Of a stretch of 64,000 nucleotides of DNA, positions 26,632 to 34,442 are shown in pieces. Location: assembly GCA_023229685.1 (NCBI GenBank), contig JALNYT010000002.1, forward strand, positions 434,001 through 498,000, given 5' to 3'. The notes below the pieces were generated by a model. That model searched no databases. It saw only the letters and a program-made list of their open reading frames with translations, and was not told where the DNA came from. Origin of the DNA: Sulfuritalea sp. GTDB lineage: Bacteria; Pseudomonadota; Gammaproteobacteria; Burkholderiales; Rhodocyclaceae. Position numbers and translations under genes: made by a program. Position 1 is the first letter of the stretch. Every line of letters begins with the position of its first letter.

Positions 26632-28146
26632 ATGCAAAGCCACGATAAACCCGCCCCAGCCGCGTCGGCGGGAAGGCAGGTCGGCAACCCGTTCGTCAAT
26701 TTCGAGTATCCGAATTCGCTCTTCGGCGAGATTCTCGACTGGATGCTGGCGCCGCTGCTGCTGCTATGGCCGATTTCGATTGCGGCCACCAATCACGTTG
26801 CCAACTACATTGCCAACCAGCCCTATGATCAGGCCCTGGCCGACAACGTTGGGGCCATCGTGCGCCTGGTCAAGATCGAAGGCGGCCGGGTGACCGTCAA
26901 CCTGCCGGCGTCGGCGCGCAGCCTGCTGCGTGCCGACGATATCGATACGCTCTACTATCAGGTGATCGGCGCCAACAACACGCTGATCCAGGGCGACCGG
27001 GAAATCCCCTGGCCGACGCTGCCGGAAAAGCTGGAAGCCGGCAAGGTATTGTTTCGCGACGAGCGCATCGAAGCCGACAGCGTGCGCATCGCCTACGCCT
27101 TCCTTCCCGTCAGGAGCGGTCTGCCGCCGGCAGTAGTCCAAGTGGCCGAAACCCTGCACAAGCGCGAGGCGCTGTCTTCCAGCATCATTTCCGGTGTGCT
27201 GCTGCCGCAATTCGCCATCATTCCGCTGGCGGTGATTCTGGTCTATCTGGGGCTGACCCGCGGTATCGCCCCTTTGCACTTGTTGCGCGATCGCATTCGG
27301 CGCCGGCGCCCCACCGATCTGTCGCCGATACCGGTCCAGCGCGTGCCGGACGAGGTGCGGCCGCTGGTCGTCGCCTTCAACGAGATGATGGGGCGGCTGG
27401 AAGAAAATCTTCAGGCGCAACAGCGTTTCATCGCCCAGGCCGCGCACCAGATGCGCACGCCGCTGACCGGGCTCAAGACGCAGACCGAGCTCGCGCTCTC
27501 GGAAACCGATCCGGCACAGATGCGCCATGCGCTGCAGCTGATTGCCGAAAGCACCGACCGCGCCTCGCACATGATCAACCAGTTGCTGATCCTGGCGCGC
27601 GCCGAGGCCAGCCACGAAAAGTTGCACAGCGTGGTGCCGCTCGAACTCGACGCGCTGGCCCGTGAAGTTACCGGGGAGTGGGTGGTGCGCGCGCTGGCGA
27701 AGCGGATCGACCTCGGCTTCGAGGACAGCGGCCGCGCACTGCGGATCAACGGCGTGCCCTTATTGTTGCGTGAATTGCTCAACAACCTGGTGGACAATGC
27801 GCTCAAGTACACCCTGCCCGGAGGCCACGTCACGGTGCGCGTCCGTGCCGGTCGGCTGGCAGTGGTCGAAGTCGAAGACGACGGCATCGGCATCCCTCTC
27901 GAAGAGCGTTCGAGCATTTTCGAGCGCTTTTACCGCGTGCTGGGCACCGACGCCGAAGGCAGCGGCCTGGGCTTGCCGATCGCCGCAGAGATTGCCGAAC
28001 TGCATCAGGCCAGAATAGACCTGCTGACCGGCAAGGATGGCAAGGGCAGCCTGTTCCGCGTCAGTTTTCCGCGCCACTGGGAGGCTGACCAAAACTCGCC
28101 GAGTCAGGCCAGACCCGCCTCGGACAGCTTTCCAATCGGGCTGTAA
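26632..28146 (+). CDS. Sensor histidine kinase, TctE/QseC-like
   Basis: Inner-membrane kinase paired with the upstream regulator. The N-terminal hydrophobic helix and sensor region (FGEILDWMLAPLLLLWPISI, then a periplasmic part of about 150 residues) match the TctE-type sensor domain; a second membrane helix (LLPQFAIIPLAVILVYLGL) leads to HAMP, the H box with His272 (AQAAHQMRTPLTGL), N box (ELLNNLVDNALKYT) and G boxes (EDDGIGIP, GSGLGLPIA). TctE relatives sense carboxylates, which fits the adjacent sodium:solute symporter. ATG at 26632 chosen; an upstream in-frame ATG lies inside the regulator gene. 504 aa. Confidence 0.92.
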   Translation: MQSHDKPAPAASAGRQVGNPFVNFEYPNSLFGEILDWMLAPLLLLWPISIAATNHVANYIANQPYDQALADNVGAIVRLVKIEGGRVTVNLPASARSLLRADDIDTLYYQVIGANNTLIQGDREIPWPTLPEKLEAGKVLFRDERIEADSVRIAYAFLPVRSGLPPAVVQVAETLHKREALSSSIISGVLLPQFAIIPLAVILVYLGLTRGIAPLHLLRDRIRRRRPTDLSPIPVQRVPDEVRPLVVAFNEMMGRLEENLQAQQRFIAQAAHQMRTPLTGLKTQTELALSETDPAQMRHALQLIAESTDRASHMINQLLILARAEASHEKLHSVVPLELDALAREVTGEWVVRALAKRIDLGFEDSGRALRINGVPLLLRELLNNLVDNALKYTLPGGHVTVRVRAGRLAVVEVEDDGIGIPLEERSSIFERFYRVLGTDAEGSGLGLPIAAEIAELHQARIDLLTGKDGKGSLFRVSFPRHWEADQNSPSQARPASDSFPIGL

Positions 28147-28170
28147 GCCGGTCTGTAAGTTTCCCGTCAG
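28143..28170 (+). promoter_or_regulatory. Tandem GTAAG/GTAAG/GTCAG boxes before the DUF4212-symporter operon
   Basis: GTAAG at 28143 and 28155 and GTCAG at 28166 repeat with 12- and 11-base periods, one helical turn each, on the plus strand. The first overlaps the kinase stop codon. A TAACAAT that could act as a -10 lies about 20 bases further on. The same boxes are found before the ActP operon (34149-34198). OmpR-family regulators usually bind such tandem half-sites. Confidence 0.5.
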
Positions 28171-28335
28171 GATTGCCGGCTAACAATGGCACCATCTTGG
28201 GGCAATTGGCGCTGATCAAAGCCGTTGGTGCTGCTCCGGGAATACGGTAGGCGCGCGACACAGGGGAACCCCGGGGCGCGTCTCAGGAACGGCGGACTGT
28301 TCCGGTTCGCCGCACAGTCAAAGGAGGAGTGCCAC

Positions 28336-28599
28336 ATGCAGCTCACTGAGAAGCATCATAAGTACTGGAGGATCAACCTGCGGATAACGGGCATATTGCT
28401 TGCGATATGGTTCGTTGTTACTTTCGTCATGGGCTGGTATGCCCGCGAACTGAACGAGATCAACTTCATCGGCCCTTTGGGCTTCTACATGTCGGCGCAG
28501 GGCTCCCTGATCATCTACGTCGCCATCATCTGGTATTACGCGCACTACATGAACAACCTGGACCTGGAATACGGCGTCCATGAAGGGGAGCTCGACTGA
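28336..28599 (+). CDS. DUF4212 small subunit of a sodium:solute symporter
   Basis: An 87-residue membrane protein with two helices (ITGILLAIWFVVTFVMGWYA and GSLIIYVAIIWYYAHYM) and the family features HHKYWRINLR at the start and FIGPLGFYMSAQGSL in the middle. DUF4212 proteins are the small partners of VC_2705-type symporters, and its stop overlaps the symporter start. Strong AAAGGAGG before the ATG at 28336 decides the start; the longer frame has no family similarity. Confidence 0.93.
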   Translation: MQLTEKHHKYWRINLRITGILLAIWFVVTFVMGWYARELNEINFIGPLGFYMSAQGSLIIYVAIIWYYAHYMNNLDLEYGVHEGELD

Positions 28600-30713
28600 T
28601 GGCCACGCAAACCACCCAATCGCAGTTTTATGCGAACCTGAAGCGTTATTACTCCTTCTATACCGGCGGCTTTGTCGCTTTCGTCATTGTCGTCGGCATC
28701 CTCGAACAGATGGGCGTGCCGAACAAGGTCCTCGGCTACATCTTCCTGTTCGCCACCATCATGCTGTATGCCGGCATCGGCTTCATGGCGAAGACGGCGG
28801 ATGTCGCCGAGTACTACGTCGCCGGGCGACGCGTGCCTGCCTTCTTCAACGGCATGGCGACCGGCGCCGACTGGATGTCGGCCGCCAGCTTCATCGGCAT
28901 GGCCGGCACGCTGTATCTGTCCGGCTATGACGGACTGGCCTTCGTCCTGGGCTGGACCGGCGGCTTCTGCCTGGTGGCTCTGTTCCTTGCGCCCTACCTG
29001 CGCAAGTTCGGTCAGTTCACGATTCCGGACTTTCTCGGCGCGCGCTTTGGCGGCCACCTGCCGCGCTTCATTGGCGTGCTTGCTGCGGTCGTCTGTTCCT
29101 TCACTTACGTGATCGCGCAGATCTATGGCGTCGGCATCATCACCAGCCGCTTCACCGGCCTCGAATTCCAGGTCGGCGTGTTCGTCGGCCTCGCCGGTAT
29201 TCTGGTGTGTTCCTTCCTCGGCGGCATGAAGGCGGTGACCTGGACCCAAGTGGCCCAGTACATCATCCTGATCTTCGCCTACATGATCCCGGTGGTATGG
29301 TTGGCGGTCAAGGATACGGGTATCCCGATTCCGCAGATCGTCGCCTACACGCATTCGCTGCCCAAGATCACGGCGCTGGAGAATGAGTTCAACGACAAGG
29401 CCTCGCCCAAGGGTTCCAAGGAAGAGTCGGTGCGCGCCATTTTCCGCGAACGTTCTGCGGCCGGCGCTGCCAAGCTGAAGGGTCTGGAAACCGGCGGAGC
29501 CACCTTCCTCGCCGCCGAAAAGCAGAAGCTGGTGGACAACGCGGCGGCCCTCAGGGCAGCCACGGAACCGCCGGCTGATCCGAAGGCGATCGACGCCGCC
29601 GAAAAGGCTGTCAAGGCCTTCCCGGCCGATGCGGTTGCGGCGAAGGCCGCGTGGACTGCGGAGAAGGGTCTCGGCGCTCGCGCCGCACCGGTCATGCACC
29701 ACGCGGAGGCTTTCGCCGCTACCGGCAAGACGCAGGAGGAGGTCGAGAAGAACCGCGGCATCAAGAAAAAGAACTTCCTCGCGCTGATCGCCTGCCTGAT
29801 GATCGGTACCGCCGCCCTGCCGCACATCCTGATGCGCTACTACACCACGCCTTCGGTGAAGGAGGCGCGCCAGTCGGTGTTCTGGGGCTTGTTCTTCATC
29901 TTCCTGCTTTACTTCACGGCACCGGCGCTAGGGATCCTGGCCAAGTACGAGGTGTATACCCACGTTGTGGGTTCCAGCTTCGCATCGTTGCCGGCCTGGG
30001 TGAGTAACTGGTCGGTGGTCGACAAGACGCTGATGAACATCTCCGACATCAACGGCGACGGCATCGTGCAACTGGCCGAAATCGTCATCGGCGGCGACCT
30101 GATCGTATTGGCAACCCCGGAAATCGCGGGTCTGCCTTACGTGATTTCGGGTCTGGTGGCGGCCGGTGGCTTGGCCGCGGCGCTGTCTACCGCTGATGGC
30201 CTGCTGCTGACCATCGCCAACGCCTTGTCGCACGACCTGTACTACAAGATGATCGACCCGAACGCCTCGACGGTGCGCCGTCTGGCGGTATCCAAGGGCC
30301 TGCTGCTGGTGGTGGCGCTGATTGCGGCCTATGTCACCAGCCTGAAGCCGGGCAACATCCTGTTCCTGGTCGGCGCGGCGTTCTCGCTGGCAGCCTCGGG
30401 CTTCTTCCCGGCCCTGGTCTGCGGCGTCTTCTGGCGAAGGGCGAACTGGCTGGGCGCGGTGCTGGGCATGTCTGCCGGTCTGGGTATCTGCGGCTACTAC
30501 ATGTGGCTGACCTATCCCTTCTTCGGCGTCAATGCTCCGTTGTGGTGGGACATCAATCCGATCTCCGCCGGTACCTTCGGCATTCCCGCTGGCTTCCTTG
30601 GCGTGATCATCGGCAGCCTGGTTTCTCCGGCGCCGAGCAAGGAGATTCAGGAACTGGTCGACCATGTCCGCTATCCGAGCCTGGAAGGCGACATCGACAC
30701 CGCCGGCGTCTGA
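28599..30713 (+). CDS. Sodium:solute symporter, VC_2705 type, with an unusually large internal insertion
   Basis: Na+-driven uptake protein of the SSS family (acetate/propionate-like substrates are likely for this subgroup). SSS motifs include AEYYVAGRRVPAFFNGMATG, DWMSAASFIGMAGTLYLSG and GLAAALSTADGLLLTIANAL. Length 704 aa exceeds the usual 550-600 because residues about 260-390 form a hydrophilic, Ala/Lys/Glu-rich helical insertion between membrane segments. An EF-hand-like ISDINGDGIVQLAEIV also sits in a loop. The DUF4212 partner is directly upstream; a terminator follows. Substrate not proven. Confidence 0.9.
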   Translation: MATQTTQSQFYANLKRYYSFYTGGFVAFVIVVGILEQMGVPNKVLGYIFLFATIMLYAGIGFMAKTADVAEYYVAGRRVPAFFNGMATGADWMSAASFIGMAGTLYLSGYDGLAFVLGWTGGFCLVALFLAPYLRKFGQFTIPDFLGARFGGHLPRFIGVLAAVVCSFTYVIAQIYGVGIITSRFTGLEFQVGVFVGLAGILVCSFLGGMKAVTWTQVAQYIILIFAYMIPVVWLAVKDTGIPIPQIVAYTHSLPKITALENEFNDKASPKGSKEESVRAIFRERSAAGAAKLKGLETGGATFLAAEKQKLVDNAAALRAATEPPADPKAIDAAEKAVKAFPADAVAAKAAWTAEKGLGARAAPVMHHAEAFAATGKTQEEVEKNRGIKKKNFLALIACLMIGTAALPHILMRYYTTPSVKEARQSVFWGLFFIFLLYFTAPALGILAKYEVYTHVVGSSFASLPAWVSNWSVVDKTLMNISDINGDGIVQLAEIVIGGDLIVLATPEIAGLPYVISGLVAAGGLAAALSTADGLLLTIANALSHDLYYKMIDPNASTVRRLAVSKGLLLVVALIAAYVTSLKPGNILFLVGAAFSLAASGFFPALVCGVFWRRANWLGAVLGMSAGLGICGYYMWLTYPFFGVNAPLWWDINPISAGTFGIPAGFLGVIIGSLVSPAPSKEIQELVDHVRYPSLEGDIDTAGV

Positions 30714-30762
30714 TTCGATTTATGGAGGAGGAGGGGGGTTAGGGAGAATACCCGCCCCCATT

Positions 30763-30799
30763 GAACCGGTCCCTGGGCAACCACGGGCCGGTTTTTTTA
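30763..30799 (+). terminator. Rho-independent terminator after the symporter gene
   Basis: AACCGG with CC(C)TG pairs imperfectly to CGGGCCGGTT around GGGCAACCA-type loop bases, followed by seven T at about 30792-30798. Confidence 0.8.
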
Positions 30800-31045
30800 T
30801 CGCCGGCCCGCGAAGCGGAATTGCCTGCCTCGTCCCGCCAGGGGATACCGTCCCTGCGGGATATAAAGGGAAACCCAGGTACGCAAAGCGAAGGCCGGCA
30901 AAGCCCCGATCCCATCTTGGATGGGGACGGTACACAAGGGCATGTCTTGCCCCGAAAGGGGAAGACGGCATCTACGGGAACGGCCTCCGCCTCTGGCGGG
31001 GGTCGATAGCCACGGATGTGTCGCCGTCCCGCCGGCGCCGACTAT
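30800..31045. repeat. Non-coding stretch rich in dispersed repeat words
   Basis: This gap between the symporter terminator and a convergent TPR gene holds GCCGGCCCGCGAAGCGG (30802-30818; repeated at 35094-35110), GGGGATACCGTCCC (30841-30854; repeated at 18719), a partial inverted GGGGACGGTAC (near 30923), a GCCCCGAAAGGGG hairpin (near 30950), and CGCCGTCCCGCCGGCGCCG (31022-31040; repeated at 35064-35082). It has no convincing reading frame. It looks like a composite repeat region. Confidence 0.6.
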
Positions 31046-31070
31046 TGGCGTGACAGCGACTATTCGTAAA

Positions 31071-31661
31071 TCAGAAGGGAAGGTCCGGAATGTATTTCAT
31101 CAGATCGGCGCGCTCCGTGTCGTGCACCAGTTTCTTCGCCCGCTTGGGTTCAAAACCGACCAGGCGCCTGACGATGCGGGTGACGTCATCGGGACGGTTG
31201 GCATGATGGTAGGCCATGCCCAGTTGATAGAAGCCCTCGCCGCTCATGGGCTGCAACTCGACGACTTTTTCCAGCGCCGTCACCGCCTCGGCATGCTGCC
31301 CGAGGCGCGCATGGGCCAGCCCCATGCCATACCACGCCCGGTCCTGCGCGGGCACCAAACGCACGGCCTCGCGGAAGGCCGCGATCGCCTGCGTCGGCTT
31401 GCCCGCGGCTTCGCGCACGAAGCCGAGGTTGAACCAGTTGGGGCCGTCGTCCGGGGTCAAGGCCAGCGCCGCCTCGAACCATTTTTCCGCGACCTCATAG
31501 TTCTTCCGTTTCGCAGCAATTGCCGCCAGATGCCGTGCCGACCGAACGTCCTGCGGGTTGATGCGAAACGCGGTGCTGTAGGCCTCGAAGGCGCTATCCT
31601 CGCGGCCGAAGAAGTGAAACACCCAGCCGCGGGCATAATTCCGCCAATGTTCGTAATTCAT
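31071..31661 (-). CDS. Tetratricopeptide-repeat protein
   Basis: A 196-residue protein made mostly of TPR-like helical pairs: DSAFEAYSTAFRINPQD, YEVAEKWFEAALALTPDDG, PTQAIAAFREAVRLVPAQD and HAEAVTALEKVVELQPMSG, each about 34 residues apart. TPR proteins act as protein-binding scaffolds. No signal peptide or membrane helix is evident, so it is probably cytosolic. ATG at 31661 preferred over a TTG at 31673. It is divergent from a small membrane protein gene. Partner unknown. Confidence 0.85.
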   Translation of the reverse strand: MNYEHWRNYARGWVFHFFGREDSAFEAYSTAFRINPQDVRSARHLAAIAAKRKNYEVAEKWFEAALALTPDDGPNWFNLGFVREAAGKPTQAIAAFREAVRLVPAQDRAWYGMGLAHARLGQHAEAVTALEKVVELQPMSGEGFYQLGMAYHHANRPDDVTRIVRRLVGFEPKRAKKLVHDTERADLMKYIPDLPF

Positions 31662-31699
31662 GAGATTGACCAAACTGATAATGGAGACCGAAACATACC

Positions 31700-32005
31700 A
31701 TGAGCCATCCTGAACTGTTCATCCTCAGCATGCTGCGCGCGCTGGTCGAGGTCGCGATGCTGTTCCTCCTCGGCCAGGGCCTGCTGGCCCTGCTGGCGGG
31801 ACACCGGCGGCACACCAACACCATGTACAAGCTGTTCCTGATTGTCACCGGGCCGGTGGTGAAGACCGTTCGCAAGATTACGCCGCGGCAGATCATTGAC
31901 AAACATGTGCCTTTCATTGCCTTCGCCGTGCTGTTCTGGCTCTGGATTGTTCTGGCGTATCTGAAAAGGCTCTACTGCGACGCGCACATGCTGCAATGCT
32001 TCTGA
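31700..32005 (+). CDS. Small membrane protein (101 aa), function unknown
   Basis: Two hydrophobic helices (VEVAMLFLLGQGLLALLAG and FIAFAVLFWLWIVLAYLK) separated by a basic region with KTVRKITPRQIIDKHVP. Not a family I can name, though proteins of this size with a PRQI-like motif occur near respiratory and transport genes in betaproteobacteria. It shares a bidirectional terminator with the convergent actP operon. Confidence 0.7.
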   Translation: MSHPELFILSMLRALVEVAMLFLLGQGLLALLAGHRRHTNTMYKLFLIVTGPVVKTVRKITPRQIIDKHVPFIAFAVLFWLWIVLAYLKRLYCDAHMLQCF

Positions 32006-32020
32006 GCTTTCTTCAGACGT

Positions 32021-32059
32021 AAAAAAGCCAGCCCGGATAATTCCCGGGCTGGCTTTTTT
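32021..32059. terminator. Bidirectional rho-independent terminator
   Basis: AAAAAAGCCAGCCCGG (32021-32036) and its exact complement ending in TTTTTT (32044-32059) flank a seven-base loop. It has A and T tails on both sides and serves the convergent 31700-32005 gene and the actP operon. Confidence 0.95.
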
Positions 32060-32090
32060 GTTTGCTGCGGTATTGCGCTTTGCGCCCGCG

Positions 32091-33773
32091 TCAGTGGCCG
32101 GATGCGCTGGAACTGCCGACACCGGTTTCCGAGCGGATCAGCTGCGCCGGGAACAGGGCACGTTCCTTGGCGGCCTGGGCGCTCCTGTCGAGCAGGGAAA
32201 CGATCCAGATCACCAGGAACGCCGCGGTCATCGAGAAGATCGCCGACGAAGCGTAGGGGAACAGCGCCGACCCCTTCGGATGGCCGAGCGAGGCTTCCCA
32301 AACCGCGGGAGACATGATGGTCAGCGCCACGGAGGAGATCAGGCCGACCGTGCCGCCCGCCACCGCACCCTTGGTGGTGCAGTCCTTCCACAGCACGGAC
32401 ATGAACAGCACCGGGAAGTTGGCCGAGCAGGCCACGGCGAAGGCCAGCATCACCATGAAGGCGACGTTCTGCTTCTGGAACACGATGCCGAGCGACACGG
32501 CGAAGATGCCGAGGCACACGGTGGTGATCCGCGACACGCGCAGTTCGGTTGCGGAATCGACATTGCCGTGACGCCACACCGAGGCGTACAGGTCATGCGA
32601 CACGGCCGATGCGCCGGACAGCGTCAGACCCGCCACCACCGCCAGAATCGTGGCGAAGGCCACGGCGGAGATGAAGCCCATGAAGACGTCGCCACCGACG
32701 GCTCTGGCCAGATGCACCGCCGGCATGTTGCCGCCGCCCTTGAGACCCTTGGCGAGGTCGCCGCCGACGAAGTAGTCCATCGGGTTGGGGATCAGGTTGG
32801 TGATGGCGCCGAAGCCGATGATGAAGGTCAGGATGTAGAAATAGCCGATCCAGGTCGTCGCCCAGGCCACCGACTTGCGGGCCTCCTTGGCGCTCGGCAC
32901 GGTGAAGAAGCGCATCAGGATGTGCGGCAGGCCGGCGGTGCCGAACATCAGCGCCATGCCGACCGAGATCGCCGAAATCGGGTCGGTAATGAAGGTCCCC
33001 GGCGACATGATGGCATCATGCTTCGCATGCACTTCCACCGCCTTGGCAAACATCGCCTCGGGGCTGAAGCCGAACTGGAACATCACTGCCCCCGCCATGA
33101 AGGTCGCGCCGACGAGCAGCATGCAGGCCTTGATGATCTGCACCCAGGTGGTTGCCGTCATGCCGCCGAACAGCACATAGGTCATCATGATCACGCCGAC
33201 CATGATCACGGCCACGGTGTAGTCGAGACCGAACAGCAACTGGATCAACTGGCCGGCGCCGACCATCTGCGCGATCAGGTAGAAAGCCACCACGGTCAGC
33301 GAGCCGCAGGCCGCGAAGGAGCGGATCGGGCCCGCGTCGAAGCGATAACCGGCAACGTCGGCGAAGGTGAACTTGCCCAGGTTGCGCAGCCGCTCCGCCA
33401 TCAGGAAGGTGATCACGGGCCAGCCGACCAGCCAGCCGATCGAGAAGATCAGGCCGTCGAAGCCGGAAGCGAACACCAGACCGGAAATACCCAGGAAGGA
33501 CGCCGCCGACATGTAGTCGCCGGCGATCGCGAGGCCGTTCTGGAAGCCGGTGATGCCGCCGCCGGCCGTGTAGAAGTCGGCCGCGGTCTTGGTCTTGGTT
33601 GCGGCCCACTTGGTGATCCAGAGCGTGACGCCGACGAAAATCGCGAACATCACGATGGCGGTCCAGTTGGTCTCCTGCTTCACCACCTGACCGATGTCGG
33701 GGCCGGCTGCCAAGGCAGTTCCGGCCGCCAGCAGGGCGGCAATGCCGCCGAGAATATGTTTGGCCTTGATCAT
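32091..33773 (-). CDS. actP: Cation/acetate symporter ActP
   Basis: Na+-coupled acetate (and glycolate or pyruvate-like) uptake protein. It has a cleavable-looking N-terminus, about 13 membrane segments, and SSS motifs FYTAGGGITGFQNGLAIAGD, YMSAASFLGISGLVFASG, FGTAGLPHILMRFFTVP and LTLSGASAVSHDLYASV, all matching ActP. 560 aa. The partner DUF485 gene overlaps at its start (ATGA), the yjcH-actP order seen in enterobacteria. Boxes at 34149-34198 suggest shared control with the other symporter operon. Confidence 0.94.
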   Translation of the reverse strand: MIKAKHILGGIAALLAAGTALAAGPDIGQVVKQETNWTAIVMFAIFVGVTLWITKWAATKTKTAADFYTAGGGITGFQNGLAIAGDYMSAASFLGISGLVFASGFDGLIFSIGWLVGWPVITFLMAERLRNLGKFTFADVAGYRFDAGPIRSFAACGSLTVVAFYLIAQMVGAGQLIQLLFGLDYTVAVIMVGVIMMTYVLFGGMTATTWVQIIKACMLLVGATFMAGAVMFQFGFSPEAMFAKAVEVHAKHDAIMSPGTFITDPISAISVGMALMFGTAGLPHILMRFFTVPSAKEARKSVAWATTWIGYFYILTFIIGFGAITNLIPNPMDYFVGGDLAKGLKGGGNMPAVHLARAVGGDVFMGFISAVAFATILAVVAGLTLSGASAVSHDLYASVWRHGNVDSATELRVSRITTVCLGIFAVSLGIVFQKQNVAFMVMLAFAVACSANFPVLFMSVLWKDCTTKGAVAGGTVGLISSVALTIMSPAVWEASLGHPKGSALFPYASSAIFSMTAAFLVIWIVSLLDRSAQAAKERALFPAQLIRSETGVGSSSASGH

Positions 33774-34084
33774 TTGGAAGCCTCCCTGACGATTTCATCC
33801 TTGATGGCGTCGAATTCATTGTTCGCGCGGCGGACGTAGATTGCGGTGATGACGATGGTGAAGACCAGCACGCCAATGCCCATCGGAATTCCGATGGAAG
33901 TCACGTAGCCCGCGCCTATCTTGATGGCGAGAAAACTCTTGTCAAAGGCGATGAGCCCGATGTAACCGAAATACACGATGATCATCAGAATGGACAATAC
34001 GATCGCGTAGTTGTTGCGCATGCGCACGAACTGCATGAATTTTGGATTTTTTGAAATCCGTTCGACAATATCTTCGTCTTTCAT
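33770..34084 (-). CDS. DUF485 membrane protein (YjcH-like) partner of ActP
   Basis: A 104-residue protein with two hydrophobic helices (NYAIVLSILMIIVYFGYIGL and GIPMGIGVLVFTIVITAIYV) and the family C-terminus YVRRANNEFDAIKDEIV. The N-terminus RISKNPKFMQFVRMRNNYA is typical of DUF485 proteins, which accompany ActP symporters. It is the first gene of the operon with a GGAGGAGG ribosome-binding site. Confidence 0.93.
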   Translation of the reverse strand: MKDEDIVERISKNPKFMQFVRMRNNYAIVLSILMIIVYFGYIGLIAFDKSFLAIKIGAGYVTSIGIPMGIGVLVFTIVITAIYVRRANNEFDAIKDEIVREASK

Positions 34085-34148
34085 GGTTTCCTCCTCCGGA
34101 AGTGGAATTGCCTAGCTTTACTGAGCGCTGGCATCGTAGAGCGGCGCT

Positions 34149-34198
34149 CTTACGCCGTCCTTACGCAGGCCGTAAGCTAGATGTCAGCTCGACGTCAG
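34149..34198 (-). promoter_or_regulatory. Array of GTAAG/GTCAG boxes before the DUF485-actP operon
   Basis: Minus-strand GTAAG boxes lie at 34149-34153 and 34160-34164; plus-strand boxes GTAAG at 34172, GTCAG at 34183 and GTCAG at 34194 continue the array. All same-strand steps are exactly 11 bases. The array ends about 65 bases before the DUF485 start. The match to the boxes at 28143-28170 points to one common regulator, most simply the TctD-like protein at 25908. Confidence 0.5.
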
Positions 34199-34248
34199 CT
34201 GCAGGATGGCGCCTCGCCTAGATGCCAAGTTCCGGGCCCGAAGCCCCT

Positions 34249-34277
34249 TTGACGCCGCAACGTCGAACGCCTATAAT
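34249..34277 (+). promoter_or_regulatory. Sigma-70 promoter for tRNA-Phe
   Basis: TTGACG (34249-34254) and TATAAT (34272-34277) separated by exactly 17 bases, with the tRNA starting 14 bases after the -10. Confidence 0.9.
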
Positions 34278-34290
34278 CCGCAGCCTTTCC

Positions 34291-34366
34291 GGCTAGGTAG
34301 CTCAGTTGGTAGAGCAACGGATTGAAAATCCGTGTGTCGGCAGTTCGATTCTGCCCCTGGCCACCA
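34291..34366 (+). tRNA. tRNA-Phe (GAA)
   Basis: A 76-base cloverleaf: acceptor GGCTAGG with CCTGGCC (one G-T pair), D-arm AGCTCAGTTGGTAGAGC, anticodon stem ACGGA with TCCGT around TTGAAAA (anticodon GAA), T-arm GTTCGATTC, and encoded CCA end. Confidence 0.97.
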
Positions 34367-34372
34367 CTTCAG

Positions 34373-34405
34373 TGCGGGGGTTCTTCGGAACCCCCGCAAT
34401 TGTTT
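34373..34405 (+). terminator. Terminator after tRNA-Phe
   Basis: TGCGGGGGTTC (34373-34383), tetraloop TTCG, GAACCCCCGCA (34388-34398), followed by ATTGTTT. Confidence 0.85.
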
Positions 34406-34442
34406 GCAGATCCGGTTGCCAGCCGACGATTGGAATCACTGC

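Noticed and set aside
32058..33839. 593-codon plus-strand frame
   Set aside because: Antisense shadow of actP, with composition dominated by Gly, His, Arg and Asp.
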